From the NCBI GenBank assembly GCA_905397405.1, contig CAJPVJ010000010.1:36251-100250 (forward strand): a stretch of DNA of 64,000 nucleotides, given 5' to 3'. Positions 47,711-57,607 of the stretch are shown here, in pieces (position 1 is the stretch's first letter; each line of letters starts with the position of its first letter). The DNA is from Oppiella nova. Taxonomy: Eukaryota > Arthropoda > Arachnida > Sarcoptiformes > Oppiidae. The notes beneath the pieces are model-generated. The model worked only from the letters and a program-made list of their open reading frames with translations. It had not been told where the DNA came from and ran no database searches. A program made the position numbers and the translations under genes.

Positions 47711-49170
47711 TGCAAAAAGTATGGTCTATTTCAGGTCGTAGCATTGCGGTATCTGCACTTGCGCTTGCTTTGACAGCTTGTCAAAGCATGCGTGGCCCAG
47801 AACCCGTAGCTCAAGCGAACATACCAACTGGTTATATTCAAAATAACGGTGGTACATCTATTGCTGAACAAGGTTATAAAGAGTTTTTTGCAGATCAACG
47901 CTTACTTCAAGTGCTTGATCTTGCTTTAGCCAATAACCGTGATTTACGTACAGCAACATTGAACATTCAACGTGCTCAACAAGCCTATCAAATCACTGAA
48001 AACAATCAGCTACCAACGATTGGTGCAAGTGGTGGTCTGTTACGTCAAGATCAAGGCGTAGGTGCTCAAACACGTTATAATGTGGGTCTTGGTGTAACTG
48101 CTTATGAGTTAGACTTCTGGGGTCGGGTAAAAAGTTTAAAAGACAATGCGCTTGATACTTATTTATCGACTGCAAGTGCGCGTGATGCAACGCAAATCAG
48201 CTTAATTAGTCAAGTTGCACAAGCTTGGTTAAATTACTCTTTTGCCAGCGCACAACTTAAGCTCGCTGACCAAACATTAAAAGCGCAGCTTGACTCTTAT
48301 AACCTCAACAAAAAACGTTTTGATGTCGGTATCGACAGTGAAGTGCCTGTTCGTCAGGCTCAGATTTCTGTTGAAACCGCACGTAATGATGTTGCCAATT
48401 ATAAGACTCAAATTGCACAAGCTCAGAACTTGCTAAATCTGCTTGTTGGACAATCAGTTCCAGACAACTTATTGCCAACACAACGTGTAACGCGTATTAC
48501 CTCAAATGCTGCGTTCGCTTCTGGTTTACCAAGTGACTTGCTGAACAACCGTCCAGACGTCAAAGCGGCTGAATACCAACTTTCTGCTGCTGGTGCAAAT
48601 ATCGGTGCTGCGAAAGCACGCTTATTCCCAACCATCAGTTTGACGGGTACTGCAGGTTATGCATCTACTGATTTAAGTGATTTATTTAAATCAGGTGCTT
48701 TCGTTTGGTCTTTAGGTCCTAGTCTTGATATTCCGTTATGGGATTGGGGCACACGTAAAGCGAACATTAAGATTTCAGAAACAGATCAACAAATTGCGTT
48801 ATCTGACTATGAAAAATCAATTCAATCTGCTTTCCGTGAAGTCAATGATGCATTAGCGACTCGCCAAAATATTGGTGATCGTCTTTCTGCTCAAAAACGT
48901 TTAGTTGATGCAACCAATACTACGTATAAACTTTCAAATGCCCGCTTCCGTGCAGGTATTGATAGTTACTTAACTGTTTTAGATGCTCAACGTACTTCTT
49001 ACTCTGCTGAACAAGGTTTATTGCTATTAGAGCAAGCAAACTTAAACAATCAGGTAGAAGTTTATAAAACCCTTGGTGGTGGTCTAAAAGCCAACACTGC
49101 GGATCAAATTGCACAACCGGCCTCTTCATCTGAATTGAAATATCATTCAAAAGATAAAAAAGTCAGTTAA
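47707..49170 (+). CDS. adeK: RND efflux outer membrane factor AdeK
   Basis: TolC-like outer-membrane channel, lipidated. The 487-residue product has a lipoprotein signal (lipobox ALTAC, Cys about residue 24) and two repeats of the OEP helical/strand domain (about 70-260 and 280-460, with SLISQVAQAWLNYSFASAQLKLA and RTSYSAEQGLLLLEQANLNN). GTG 47707 or ATG 47710 can start it; AGGAG lies 8 or 11 bp upstream. It is the last gene of the operon and is followed by a terminator. Confidence 0.95.
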   Translation: MMQKVWSISGRSIAVSALALALTACQSMRGPEPVAQANIPTGYIQNNGGTSIAEQGYKEFFADQRLLQVLDLALANNRDLRTATLNIQRAQQAYQITENNQLPTIGASGGLLRQDQGVGAQTRYNVGLGVTAYELDFWGRVKSLKDNALDTYLSTASARDATQISLISQVAQAWLNYSFASAQLKLADQTLKAQLDSYNLNKKRFDVGIDSEVPVRQAQISVETARNDVANYKTQIAQAQNLLNLLVGQSVPDNLLPTQRVTRITSNAAFASGLPSDLLNNRPDVKAAEYQLSAAGANIGAAKARLFPTISLTGTAGYASTDLSDLFKSGAFVWSLGPSLDIPLWDWGTRKANIKISETDQQIALSDYEKSIQSAFREVNDALATRQNIGDRLSAQKRLVDATNTTYKLSNARFRAGIDSYLTVLDAQRTSYSAEQGLLLLEQANLNNQVEVYKTLGGGLKANTADQIAQPASSSELKYHSKDKKVS

Positions 49171-49186
49171 TCTCAGTTTGATAATC

Positions 49187-49212
49187 AAAGCTCACTTCGG
49201 TGGGCTTTTTTT
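49187..49212 (+). terminator. Terminator of the adeIJK operon
   Basis: Stem AAGCTCAC/GTGGGCTT (one T-G pair) with a TTCG tetraloop, followed by seven T. Confidence 0.9.
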
Positions 49213-49273
49213 ATTGCTTTTTGATGGATAATTTCCTATGTTTAAAGCAAGACATCATCAATGAATATTTAAA

Positions 49274-49624
49274 ATGAAACTCAGTAATTTAGAAACTGTT
49301 CCAGCACATGTCATAAAGCAACAGCTTGATGTCGTTTATGGAAGCACGGTCCGCAGTAAACATGTCGGACGTGACTTTATGGCTGGTCTAAAAAATATTG
49401 TCGGTGGTGAACTCAAAGGCTATACCGAATTATTAGAAGAATCACGTCAAGAAGCCATGAATCGTATGATTGAAAAAGCACGTGTTTTAGGTGCCAATGC
49501 AATTGTCGGTATCCGTTTTTCTACGTCTAATATTGCGCAAGGTGCTTCAGAACTTTTTGTCTATGGTACTGCGGTCATTGTTGAACCGACCACAACACAA
49601 CTTCCTGACCCATTTTCAAAATAG
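49274..49624 (+). CDS. YbjQ-family protein (UPF0145), soluble form
   Basis: A 116-residue pentamer-forming protein of the YbjQ/UPF0145 family, sometimes called a heavy-metal-binding domain; its role is unsettled. Family features: VYGSTVRSKHVGRDFMAGLKNIVGGELKGYTELLEESRQEAM and ARVLGANAIVGIRFSTSNI. It is 9 bp before a second YbjQ-type gene, with which it is likely co-transcribed. Confidence 0.9.
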   Translation: MKLSNLETVPAHVIKQQLDVVYGSTVRSKHVGRDFMAGLKNIVGGELKGYTELLEESRQEAMNRMIEKARVLGANAIVGIRFSTSNIAQGASELFVYGTAVIVEPTTTQLPDPFSK

Positions 49625-49633
49625 GCGAAACAG

Positions 49634-50062
49634 ATGGATGGTTTAATTTTTAAAATTGGGCTCACACTGGTTCTGTTTTTTATTGGCTGGGGGTTTGGAC
49701 GTTTTATCGAACAAAAGCATTTAAAAGAATTGGCCGACAATGAACAGCGGCTTGCTCATATTCGGATTGATACCAATAAGTTCAAAGTCTCTGAAAAGCA
49801 TGGGCAACTCATCAGTAGTAATGTGGTGATTTCACATGATTATTTTAAATATATTATCGCGCAAATTCAGAACTTCTTTGGTGGTCGTTTAACCACCTAT
49901 GAGAGTGTCGTAGATCGCGCACGTCGAGAAGCAATTGTTAGATTAAAACAGGAAGCTGAAAATATTGGAGCAACGCATATTATGGGCTTACGTTTAAGTA
50001 CCACTGAACTCGGTATGCAAGGTGGAATGGTTGAAGTGTTTGCCTACGGAACAGCAACTTAA
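49634..50062 (+). CDS. YbjQ-family protein with N-terminal membrane anchor
   Basis: A 142-residue relative of the previous gene with an added transmembrane helix (residues 5-24, FKIGLTLVLFFIGWGFGRF) and a short charged linker, then the YbjQ domain (GGRLTTYESVVDRARREAIVRL; IGATHIMGLRLST). It probably tethers the oligomer to the inner membrane, possibly as a mixed ring with the soluble form. Function unknown. Confidence 0.88.
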   Translation: MDGLIFKIGLTLVLFFIGWGFGRFIEQKHLKELADNEQRLAHIRIDTNKFKVSEKHGQLISSNVVISHDYFKYIIAQIQNFFGGRLTTYESVVDRARREAIVRLKQEAENIGATHIMGLRLSTTELGMQGGMVEVFAYGTAT

Positions 50063-50222
50063 TCTCACTCCTCTTTTTTAAATAATCATCATGATTTTTT
50101 CATCAGAATACATAATCGCTGTTGGACTGTCTGGTTTTGTATTCTGGTGATGTAAAGATCTGGGAATACCGTGACCATAACAAAAATGAAAGAATTTTAA
50201 CTTCATGAACAGGTTAGACATC

Positions 50223-51254
50223 ATGAAAGCTTTAGCACTTAAAATAAGTATCGGATTACTGTCTATGCTTCCATTCACAATAAATGCAGAATTGATTGTA
50301 TTGGCTTCGCCACAAAGTCAGGATAAGTACTATGCAGAAAAAATCGATGATATCTTTGATTTCCACGTCGATTATGCAAAGAAAATTATTCAAAATGGTG
50401 ACAATGTGATGATCTTAACCGATCAACAACTTTACCCTGATTATGTCAAAGCATTGGGTAAACAGCATGTCACCATCGCGCCTATGCAAGATATTTGGAT
50501 GCGTGATTTTAGTAGTGCCAATCCCAATCAACCTGTTCTTTTTCGTTATACCGCAGCAGGACAAGGTGGAACCAAAAAAGCTCAAGCCATTTCTGATGAT
50601 GTTCAAGCAGACTTTAAAGCCTATAGTCAAAAAGCTGGTTTAAAATTTACCCAGACTCAACTGCTCAATGATGGCGGTAATTGGGTTGAAGATGGTTATG
50701 GCAATGTTGTGTTAAGCACCAAGTTCTTAGCTGACAATCATTTAACCGAAAACCAAGCTAGAGCACAGCTGATCCGTTTAACGGGCGCTAAACATATTGC
50801 ATTTATTGAAGCGGATGAACAAGGTGGTTTAGAACATGCGGATGGTGTCGTAAGCTTTATAGATCAGAATACTTTAGTGATTAACACCTATCCTGAAGAC
50901 CCCGACTACGCCAAACAGTTAAAAATTGATTTAAAACGCGGTATTCCAGATATCAAAATTCATGAAATCACCACACCTTATGATGGTAGTGAAATTTATG
51001 ATGAGAAATTTGGTTCAGCTTGTGGTTTATATACCAATATGCTGGTTACGCCTGAGCATATTTATTTTCCGCAATTTGGTATTAAACAAGATGCACTGGC
51101 ATTACAGCAAATTCGTCGTCTAACCAAACGAACTGTCATTCCAATTCACTCAGCACAAGTGTGCCATATGGGCGGTGGAGTACGCTGTATGTCATGGCAA
51201 TTAAGGGGCAAAAATGCTGAATTGTTATTAAACTACTTCAATAAAACACATTAA
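50223..51254 (+). CDS. Exported agmatine deiminase/peptidylarginine deiminase family protein
   Basis: Guanidine-group hydrolase of the Porphyromonas-type PAD/agmatine deiminase family. Motifs in order: PMQDIWMRDFSSAN (Asp/Arg substrate residues), LNDGGNWVEDGYGNVVLS, EHADGVVSFID (catalytic His and Asp) and the C-terminal GGGVRCMSWQ with the catalytic Cys. A signal peptide (MKALALKISIGLLSMLPFTINA) precedes the domain, unlike cytoplasmic agmatine deiminases. ATG 50205 is an alternative start that would mask the signal slightly. No polyamine gene adjoins it. Whether agmatine or peptidyl-arginine is the substrate is not visible. Confidence 0.82.
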   Translation: MKALALKISIGLLSMLPFTINAELIVLASPQSQDKYYAEKIDDIFDFHVDYAKKIIQNGDNVMILTDQQLYPDYVKALGKQHVTIAPMQDIWMRDFSSANPNQPVLFRYTAAGQGGTKKAQAISDDVQADFKAYSQKAGLKFTQTQLLNDGGNWVEDGYGNVVLSTKFLADNHLTENQARAQLIRLTGAKHIAFIEADEQGGLEHADGVVSFIDQNTLVINTYPEDPDYAKQLKIDLKRGIPDIKIHEITTPYDGSEIYDEKFGSACGLYTNMLVTPEHIYFPQFGIKQDALALQQIRRLTKRTVIPIHSAQVCHMGGGVRCMSWQLRGKNAELLLNYFNKTH

Positions 51255-51296
51255 ATATTTCATTTATAGCCATTAAATACCCTGTTATTTTAAAAG

Positions 51297-51350
51297 CATT
51301 CATCTTTTAGCTCACGACTAACTTTTAGCTCGCTAACTAGAAGATGAATG
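51297..51350. terminator. Long stem-loop between the deiminase gene and the broken gene
   Basis: CATTCATCTTTTAG pairs with CTAGAAGATGAATG (one G-T pair) across a 26-base loop that contains a direct repeat of CTTTTAGCTC (51304-51313 and 51322-51331). It lies between two converging genes and may serve both as terminator, although the T tail is weak. Confidence 0.45.
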
Positions 51351-51388
51351 TTTAATATTCAGCATTACTATCCAACTGCTTATATTGC

Positions 51389-52144
51389 CTATCGGTACTG
51401 ATATTCATCTTTAAATTTTTTAGGAAATTGATATTTTTTCCCATCAAATTTTAAAACAAACCGTTGTTGGGATAATTGATGATTAACTTCTTGGCAATCC
51501 TCGCTTATCACTTGCATCTGGTAGCGTTTAATTTTGCTATTGACCAAAATATCCGTATATTTCTTGGTTTGGGTTGACTGCATGACTAAGGTAGAAGCGC
51601 GTTCCTCAATATCTGCATTACACTGCATATCTATTTCTGCCCGATTACGTATCACAATCAAGCTGTCCAGAATTTGTTGTTTATTTTTAAGGTCATATAA
51701 ATTTAAAAGTTGCATAGAAAAAGGAAAGGGCTGTGAGTGACCTGAGTAATTTAATCTTAGACCCAAAACTCGATTTGAATCAGTGACTTTATAATTTGCA
51801 GTATCCAGCTCAATAGAATTTAAGCTAATTGCGTCCGAAACCATGCGTTCTGCAACAGCATAGTGATAAATAAGCTTTAATTTTTTTGGATTAAACTTAA
51901 ATAAGTCTAAAGCATAATCCCCTTCTTCTGAATGTCCTTTTACAGGAATCCATTGGGCATAGGCCATGATCATATTTGAATTATCGACCGGATCGAGTTT
52001 ACAGTCGATTAAAGACTGTTCAAGCTTTACAATTTTAGCCTGCTTCAATATTTGCGCGACAACTTGAGTATCATCACAAATATTTGCATAAACAGCACTG
52101 ATCAATAGGAATTATAGACTGATGATTTTAAAAATTATTTTCAT
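51389..52144 (-). pseudogene. Secreted protein gene broken by a stop codon in its signal peptide
   Basis: The open frame covers 238 residues from an internal TTG, but reading upstream in the same frame gives ATG at 52144 and a signal peptide start MKIIFKIISL, then TAA (52112-52114), then FLLISAVYA and the mature part NICDDTQVV. So a single nonsense codon splits an otherwise perfect Sec signal. The mature protein has several Cys and no recognised domain. Translation from TTG 52105 would leave only a stump of the signal. I call it a recent pseudogene; a sequencing error is possible. Confidence 0.75.
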
Positions 52145-52257
52145 TAAATTTAACATCTTTTTTTGTGCTTATAGATAGAGACGGAAAATATTAAGAAAAA
52201 GCGCTTATACAATATATAAACGCCTTATCAATACATACAAAAGTTGTTAATTTTTAA

Positions 52258-53055
52258 TCACTTTACTTTCATCTTGCGAATCATTTTATAAAGTGTCGAT
52301 GGTGATAGACGAGAAACCAACACACCCAATTTTTCTTTGCGCCCACCCACGACAATATATTCTTGACCCTTTAATAAAGCGGAAACTGTTTTCTGCGCAA
52401 AATCATCAGCTTCTAATCCATTTTCAATGGCTTCATCCTGATGTGCCTGTGCTTTTCCTGCACCATTTAAGGCATTGAAAGATACATTGGTTTTTACAAA
52501 ACCAGGGAAAATAACAGAAACATTAACACCATCTTGTGCCACTTCTGCGCGTAAACTGTTTGCCCACATATGAATCGCTGCTTTTGCTGCAGAGTAAGAT
52601 GCCCGATATTGCGTCCCCAATAAGCCCGCAACGCTAGAAATATACGCAATTCGCCCAGATTTTTGAGCTAAAAAGGTTGGTAAAACCAATTTGGTCAAAA
52701 ACACTTGAGAGAAGTAATCAATTTCCATAATCGCACGTTCAGTTTGCATTGTGGTATCAGCAATCAGTGCCCTTTGGCTTAAACCCGCATTGTTGATCAA
52801 CCAATCAATACGCCCTTTCTCATCTAAGACTTGTTCATATGCATGGCGTACTTGTGCTTCATCGGTAATATCCATTGCCACAGAAATATGATGATCTGGG
52901 TTAAGAAGACTTATACGAACTTTTTCAAGTTCTTCTAAACGTCTTGCACTTAAAACCACTTGTGCACCTTGTAAAGCACATTCAGCAGCCAAGGCTTTAC
53001 CAATCCCTGAAGATGCGCCTGTAATCCAAACCACCTTTCCTTCTAAGCTTTCCAT
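52258..53055 (-). CDS. Short-chain dehydrogenase, DHRS7-like
   Basis: A 265-residue NAD(P)-dependent SDR. The cofactor motif VVWITGASSGIGKALA (residues 8-23), LINNAGLSQRA, the catalytic Ser in YISSVAG and YSAAKAA for Tyr/Lys are all present. The C-terminal end is basic and hydrophobic (LYKMIRKMKVK), as in membrane-associated SDRs acting on lipids or retinoids. The substrate is unknown. It stands alone. Confidence 0.88.
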   Translation of the reverse strand: MESLEGKVVWITGASSGIGKALAAECALQGAQVVLSARRLEELEKVRISLLNPDHHISVAMDITDEAQVRHAYEQVLDEKGRIDWLINNAGLSQRALIADTTMQTERAIMEIDYFSQVFLTKLVLPTFLAQKSGRIAYISSVAGLLGTQYRASYSAAKAAIHMWANSLRAEVAQDGVNVSVIFPGFVKTNVSFNALNGAGKAQAHQDEAIENGLEADDFAQKTVSALLKGQEYIVVGGRKEKLGVLVSRLSPSTLYKMIRKMKVK

Positions 53056-53135
53056 TTTATTATGCTCTTGAATATGGTGAATAAATATTAGACCACGTGA
53101 CCCACCAAATCAATCAAGTGATTTGCTTTTAAAAA

Positions 53136-53831
53136 CTAACCTTCAACTAAAAACTTTTTAAAATGTTCTGCATAATGTTGCGCCTTTTCTACATTGCGAG
53201 GATTGTATTCATCGCCAACTTTTTCTAAGCGTTTATAGCCAGTACTGGTGATCATATTAATCACACCATTTAAGGTTTTATCGACCACAAAGTTAAATTT
53301 TAACAAAGTCTTAGGGTCACGGATAAATTCTGATACACCGAGGTCAATAATTTTAACCAAATTTTTTAGTGTCACAGGCAAAGCACTGGTATCCCCTTGA
53401 ATGACCTTTTGAATATTGCTAGTCGCTTCTTGCCCTAAGCTACGGTCTAATTGGTAATACATCACCACTTCAGTTGCATCTGAATCTTCAAACTTTTTAA
53501 GAATATGGTTTGCCACAGGCTTTAGACGATCATTACTAAAAAAGGAAATTGACCACGGCATATATTTTTTTAATGCCCCTTCAATCTGATCAAAAATCTG
53601 TTCAGCTTCTTTGAGCTTTTTCTTCCCTGTCGCATCTAGTGCATCATTTTTACGTTGTTCATCAAGTAAGGTTCCAAAAACCTGATCCAGCACTTGGCAT
53701 GACATTTCCGTAAAGACATTACCTAATTGTTTTGCCAGATCTCTTTTTTCGCCATGATTCAAACTTTGGGTAATGCTTTTTAACTCTTGGTAAGTCTGCT
53801 GTTTAATCAATAAATCGATTTTATACTGCAT
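53136..53831 (-). CDS. Helical protein of unknown function
   Basis: I do not recognise this 231-residue protein. It is predicted all-helical and charged, with heptad-like stretches (LLIKQQTYQELKSITQSLNHGEKRDLAKQLGNV), and has no signal peptide or membrane segment. The clean frame, normal codon use and spacing support a real gene, perhaps specific to Acinetobacter. Confidence 0.7.
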   Translation of the reverse strand: MQYKIDLLIKQQTYQELKSITQSLNHGEKRDLAKQLGNVFTEMSCQVLDQVFGTLLDEQRKNDALDATGKKKLKEAEQIFDQIEGALKKYMPWSISFFSNDRLKPVANHILKKFEDSDATEVVMYYQLDRSLGQEATSNIQKVIQGDTSALPVTLKNLVKIIDLGVSEFIRDPKTLLKFNFVVDKTLNGVINMITSTGYKRLEKVGDEYNPRNVEKAQHYAEHFKKFLVEG

Positions 53832-54180
53832 TGTTATGTGTCCTTTTGTTGTTTTGTCCTATTCAATTTTGATCTTAGCAAAACTTGAAATATCTTGCAT
53901 TGTCTTTAACTACTGCTATTTGTTGAATATCAATCACAAATACTCTCAACAAATCAAATATCTAAAACACGCATTTGTAAATATGACTCAGTTAAAACCC
54001 CACAATATCCAACATTTGTCATATTTAAGATCGATAAAAACAACAAATGCATCTTGTATTCTCATGTTTTGATTGCTGCATTTAATTCAAGATAAATATG
54101 CCATAACAGGAATCAACATTCCTAATGAATATTTGCTACAATGAATGCAATTTTTTACTTACTTTTGATCTGTTTTTACT
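53832..54180. other. AT-rich gap upstream of valS
   Basis: No credible gene. TACAAT (54137-54142) could be the -10 box of valS; I see no matching -35 box. Confidence 0.45.
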
Positions 54181-57075
54181 ATGACTGATTCAGCGCAAAA
54201 TATTGCTACAACCTACGATCCTACCGAGATCGAGAAAAAATGGTACAAGACTTGGGAAGAGAAAGGTTATTTCCAACCGTCTCGTAAAGGCGATTCATTC
54301 TGTATCATGATTCCGCCACCGAACGTCACAGGTAGCTTGCACATGGGTCATGGTTTTAACAATGCCATCATGGATGCCTTGACACGTTACAACCGTATGT
54401 CTGGTAAAAATACTTTATGGCAACCGGGTACTGACCATGCGGGTATTGCAACGCAAATGGTGGTTGAGCGTCAATTGGCAGCTCAAGACATTAGTCGTCA
54501 TGATTTAGGGCGTGAAAAGTTCATCGACAAAATTTGGGAATGGAAAGAACAATCTGGCGGCACAATTACCCGTCAAATTCGTCGTCTTGGCTCATCTGTA
54601 GATTGGTCACGTGAACGTTTCACCATGGATGATGGCCTTTCAAATGCTGTTAAAGAAGTATTTGTAAAACTGCATGAACAAGGTTTGATTTACCGTGGCA
54701 AACGCTTGGTAAACTGGGACCCTAAACTACAAACTGCACTTTCAGACCTAGAAGTTGAATCAGATAAAGAAGAACAAGGTTCATTGTGGCACTTCAAATA
54801 CTTCTTTGAAGATAAGTCTCTACGTACTCAAGACGGTCACGATTATTTAGTGGTTGCAACAACCCGTCCAGAAACATTACTGGGTGATACTGCTGTTGCA
54901 GTTGCTCCAGATGACGAACGTTATGCACACCTTGTTGGTAAAAATATTATCCTGCCGATTACAGGTCGTGCGGTTGCGATTGTTAAAGATGAATATGTCG
55001 ATAAAGAATTCGGTACAGGTTGTGTAAAAATCACCCCTGCACATGACTTCAATGATTATGAAGTGGGCAAACGTTGTGAACTCGCAATCATCAACATTTT
55101 CAACAAAAATGCCGAAGTTTTAGCTGATTTTGAGTTTATCGCAAAAGCTGGCGAAGCGATTTCTAAAACCATCCCAGCACCAGCTGATTATATTGGTTTA
55201 GAGCGCTTTGCTGCACGTAAAAAATTGGTTGCACAAGCTGAAGCTGAAGGTTGGTTAGACCAAATTCAACCCTATACGCTGAAACCACCACGTGGTGACC
55301 GTTCAGGTGTGATCATTGAACCATTATTGACCGACCAATGGTATGTCAAGATTGCGCCTCTTGCAGAGCCTGCAATCAAAGCAGTAAAAGATGGCGATAT
55401 TAAGTTTGTGCCTGAACAATACAGCAATATGTATATGGCTTGGATGAACAACATTCAAGACTGGTGTATTTCTCGTCAATTGTGGTGGGGTCACCGTATC
55501 CCAGCTTGGTACGATGCAGAAGGCAACATATATGTTGGTTGTTCTGAAGAAGAAGTTCGTGAAAAAAACAATATCGCTGCTGATATTGAATTAAACCAAG
55601 ATGAAGATGTACTGGATACATGGTTCTCTTCAGGTCTTTGGACCTTCTCTACACTGGGTTGGACCGGTGATGAAGCAAAAGATAAAGAAAACTATTTCTT
55701 AAATACATTCCACCCAACGGATGTATTGGTTACTGGTTTTGACATCATTTTCTTCTGGGTTGCCCGAATGATCATGATGACCATGCACTTCATGAAAAAT
55801 GAAGATGGTACACCGCAAGTTCCATTTAAAACTGTGTATGTACATGGTTTGGTTCGTGACGGTGAAGGTCAAAAAATGTCTAAATCTAAAGGGAACGTAC
55901 TCGACCCATTAGATTTGATTGATGGTGTAGATCTTGAAACCTTAGTACAAAAACGTACCACTGGTTTAATGAACCCTAAAGATGCACCAAAAATTGAGAA
56001 ATCTACACGTAAAGAATTTCCTGAAGGTATTCAAGCTTACGGTACAGATGCGGTTCGTTTTACTTTCTGTGCACTTGCCAATACAGGCCGTGACATTAAG
56101 TTCGATATGAAACGTGTTGAAGGCTATCGTAACTTTGCCAACAAAATCTGGAACGCAACCCGTTTCGTAATGATGAACTGTGAACAACAGCCAATTGGTC
56201 AGGAAATCCGTCAAGATCTTTGGGAACTTCCTGAACAATGGATTGTCAGCCGTTTACAAAAAGCGGAAGCTGCCGTTCAACAAGCGTTTGCAACCTACCG
56301 TTTAGATTTGGCTGCTCAAGCGATTTATGAGTTCATCTGGAATGAATACTGTGACTGGTATGTTGAACTGACCAAACCAGTACTGAATGATGAAAACGTA
56401 TCGGCTGAGCGTAAAGCAGAAGTTCGTCGTGTCCTTCTTTCTGTAATGGAAGCGTCTTTACGTCTTGCACATCCAATCATGCCATTCTTAACTGAAGAAA
56501 TTTGGCAGACCCTTGCACCAATGATTGGTATTGGTGGTGAAACCATCATGCTTGCGCCATACCCTGTTCCAAATCCTGAACGTATCAATGATCAGGCTGA
56601 AGCAGATATGCTTGGGCTACAAGGCTTGATTGGCGCTGTACGTAATATTCGTGGCGAAATGGGCTTAGGTAATGCACGTTTATTACCTGTATTGCTTCAA
56701 AACGCCACTGATGCTGAAAAAGCACAAATTGCACGTATTGAACCACTTTTTAAGGCTTTGGCTAAAGTTGAAAGCATTACCTTCTTAACCGATGCTGAGC
56801 AACCACCGTTGTCTTCATCTTCTGTTGTTGGTCATGTGTCTGTATTTGTACCAATGAAAGGCTTGATTGATCCGAAAGCAGAACTTGCTCGTTTGCAAAA
56901 AGACTTAGATAAGGTTCAAAAACAGCATGACCAAATTGCTTCTAAACTTGCAAATGAGGGCTTTGTGGCTAAAGCACCTGCTGCTGTTGTTGAAGGTGAA
57001 AAAGTTAAACTTGCTGAGTTTGTAGATCAGTTAGCCAAGATTAAAGCCAATATGGAACAGATTGCGGCGCTTTAA
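54181..57075 (+). CDS. valS: Valyl-tRNA synthetase ValS
   Basis: Class I synthetase that charges tRNA-Val and edits mischarged threonine. The 964 residues contain [15 protein letters not shown] (HIGH motif, about residues 46-60), the CP1 editing domain (about 190-350, [15 protein letters not shown]), [12 protein letters not shown] (near residue 565) and a C-terminal coiled coil (about 905-960, [22 protein letters not shown]). Length matches gammaproteobacterial ValS. A strong terminator follows. Confidence 0.97.
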   Translation: MTDSAQNIATTYDPTEIEKKWYKTWEEKGYFQPSRKGDSFCIMIPPPNVTGSLHMGHGFNNAIMDALTRYNRMSGKNTLWQPGTDHAGIATQMVVERQLAAQDISRHDLGREKFIDKIWEWKEQSGGTITRQIRRLGSSVDWSRERFTMDDGLSNAVKEVFVKLHEQGLIYRGKRLVNWDPKLQTALSDLEVESDKEEQGSLWHFKYFFEDKSLRTQDGHDYLVVATTRPETLLGDTAVAVAPDDERYAHLVGKNIILPITGRAVAIVKDEYVDKEFGTGCVKITPAHDFNDYEVGKRCELAIINIFNKNAEVLADFEFIAKAGEAISKTIPAPADYIGLERFAARKKLVAQAEAEGWLDQIQPYTLKPPRGDRSGVIIEPLLTDQWYVKIAPLAEPAIKAVKDGDIKFVPEQYSNMYMAWMNNIQDWCISRQLWWGHRIPAWYDAEGNIYVGCSEEEVREKNNIAADIELNQDEDVLDTWFSSGLWTFSTLGWTGDEAKDKENYFLNTFHPTDVLVTGFDIIFFWVARMIMMTMHFMKNEDGTPQVPFKTVYVHGLVRDGEGQKMSKSKGNVLDPLDLIDGVDLETLVQKRTTGLMNPKDAPKIEKSTRKEFPEGIQAYGTDAVRFTFCALANTGRDIKFDMKRVEGYRNFANKIWNATRFVMMNCEQQPIGQEIRQDLWELPEQWIVSRLQKAEAAVQQAFATYRLDLAAQAIYEFIWNEYCDWYVELTKPVLNDENVSAERKAEVRRVLLSVMEASLRLAHPIMPFLTEEIWQTLAPMIGIGGETIMLAPYPVPNPERINDQAEADMLGLQGLIGAVRNIRGEMGLGNARLLPVLLQNATDAEKAQIARIEPLFKALAKVESITFLTDAEQPPLSSSSVVGHVSVFVPMKGLIDPKAELARLQKDLDKVQKQHDQIASKLANEGFVAKAPAAVVEGEKVKLAEFVDQLAKIKANMEQIAAL

Positions 57076-57099
57076 GCTAAGCTTGCAATTTTGCCTCTA

Positions 57100-57134
57100 A
57101 AGAAGGAAGCTTAATTAAGCTTCCTTCTTTTTTT
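57100..57134 (+). terminator. Terminator after valS
   Basis: A perfect palindrome, AAAGAAGGAAGCTTAA pairing with its complement, runs into a T tract of seven. Confidence 0.93.
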
Positions 57135-57147
57135 GAGTAAAATAATT

Positions 57148-57576
57148 ATGGTTATTCAAAAATTAAAACAACATTTCATCAATCAAAATATACGTATCAA
57201 TCAACCGACTACATTGTTAGAAACGTTAAAATTTGAACAAAAATATGGAGTTAGACTTCCACAAATTTTTAAAGAATATTTTATTTTTTTCAATGGTACA
57301 GGTGAAGCCAATTTTGGTGATGAGGGCTATTCTTTCTTTTCTTTAGCTGAATTTAGACCTGTAAAAGATTTAAAAGGGATTGAAGACTTTCCTCATGCAA
57401 ATTGTTTTGTCTTTTCAGAATTCTTACTCTGGATAACTGCATATGCAGTAAAACTAGATGAACATGGCAATGAATTCGGCATTTATGAAATCTGTAATAC
57501 GCATAATAAGGTTTGTAATAGTTTTGAAGAGTTTATCTCAATGATGATGACAAATGATTGTGATCATCTTTCATGA
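57148..57576 (+). CDS. SMI1/KNR4 (SUKH) family protein
   Basis: A 142-residue SUKH-fold protein. The family pattern appears as FEQKYGVRLPQIFKEYFIFFNGTGEANF, FFSLAEF, and a middle FSEFLLWITAYAVKL. Many SUKH proteins are immunity proteins for polymorphic or contact-dependent toxins; no toxin gene is visible here, so this would be an orphan. The frame opens at TTG 57133 inside the valS terminator tail, so ATG 57148 is preferred. Confidence 0.82.
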   Translation: MVIQKLKQHFINQNIRINQPTTLLETLKFEQKYGVRLPQIFKEYFIFFNGTGEANFGDEGYSFFSLAEFRPVKDLKGIEDFPHANCFVFSEFLLWITAYAVKLDEHGNEFGIYEICNTHNKVCNSFEEFISMMMTNDCDHLS

Positions 57577-57607
57577 TTCTAAACACTGAATTGAATAATT
57601 TCTTGAT

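Noticed and set aside
53836-54072. A 78-codon frame upstream of valS
   Set aside because: Low-complexity AT-rich sequence with Cys/Tyr/Ile bias typical of chance frames; no start signal.
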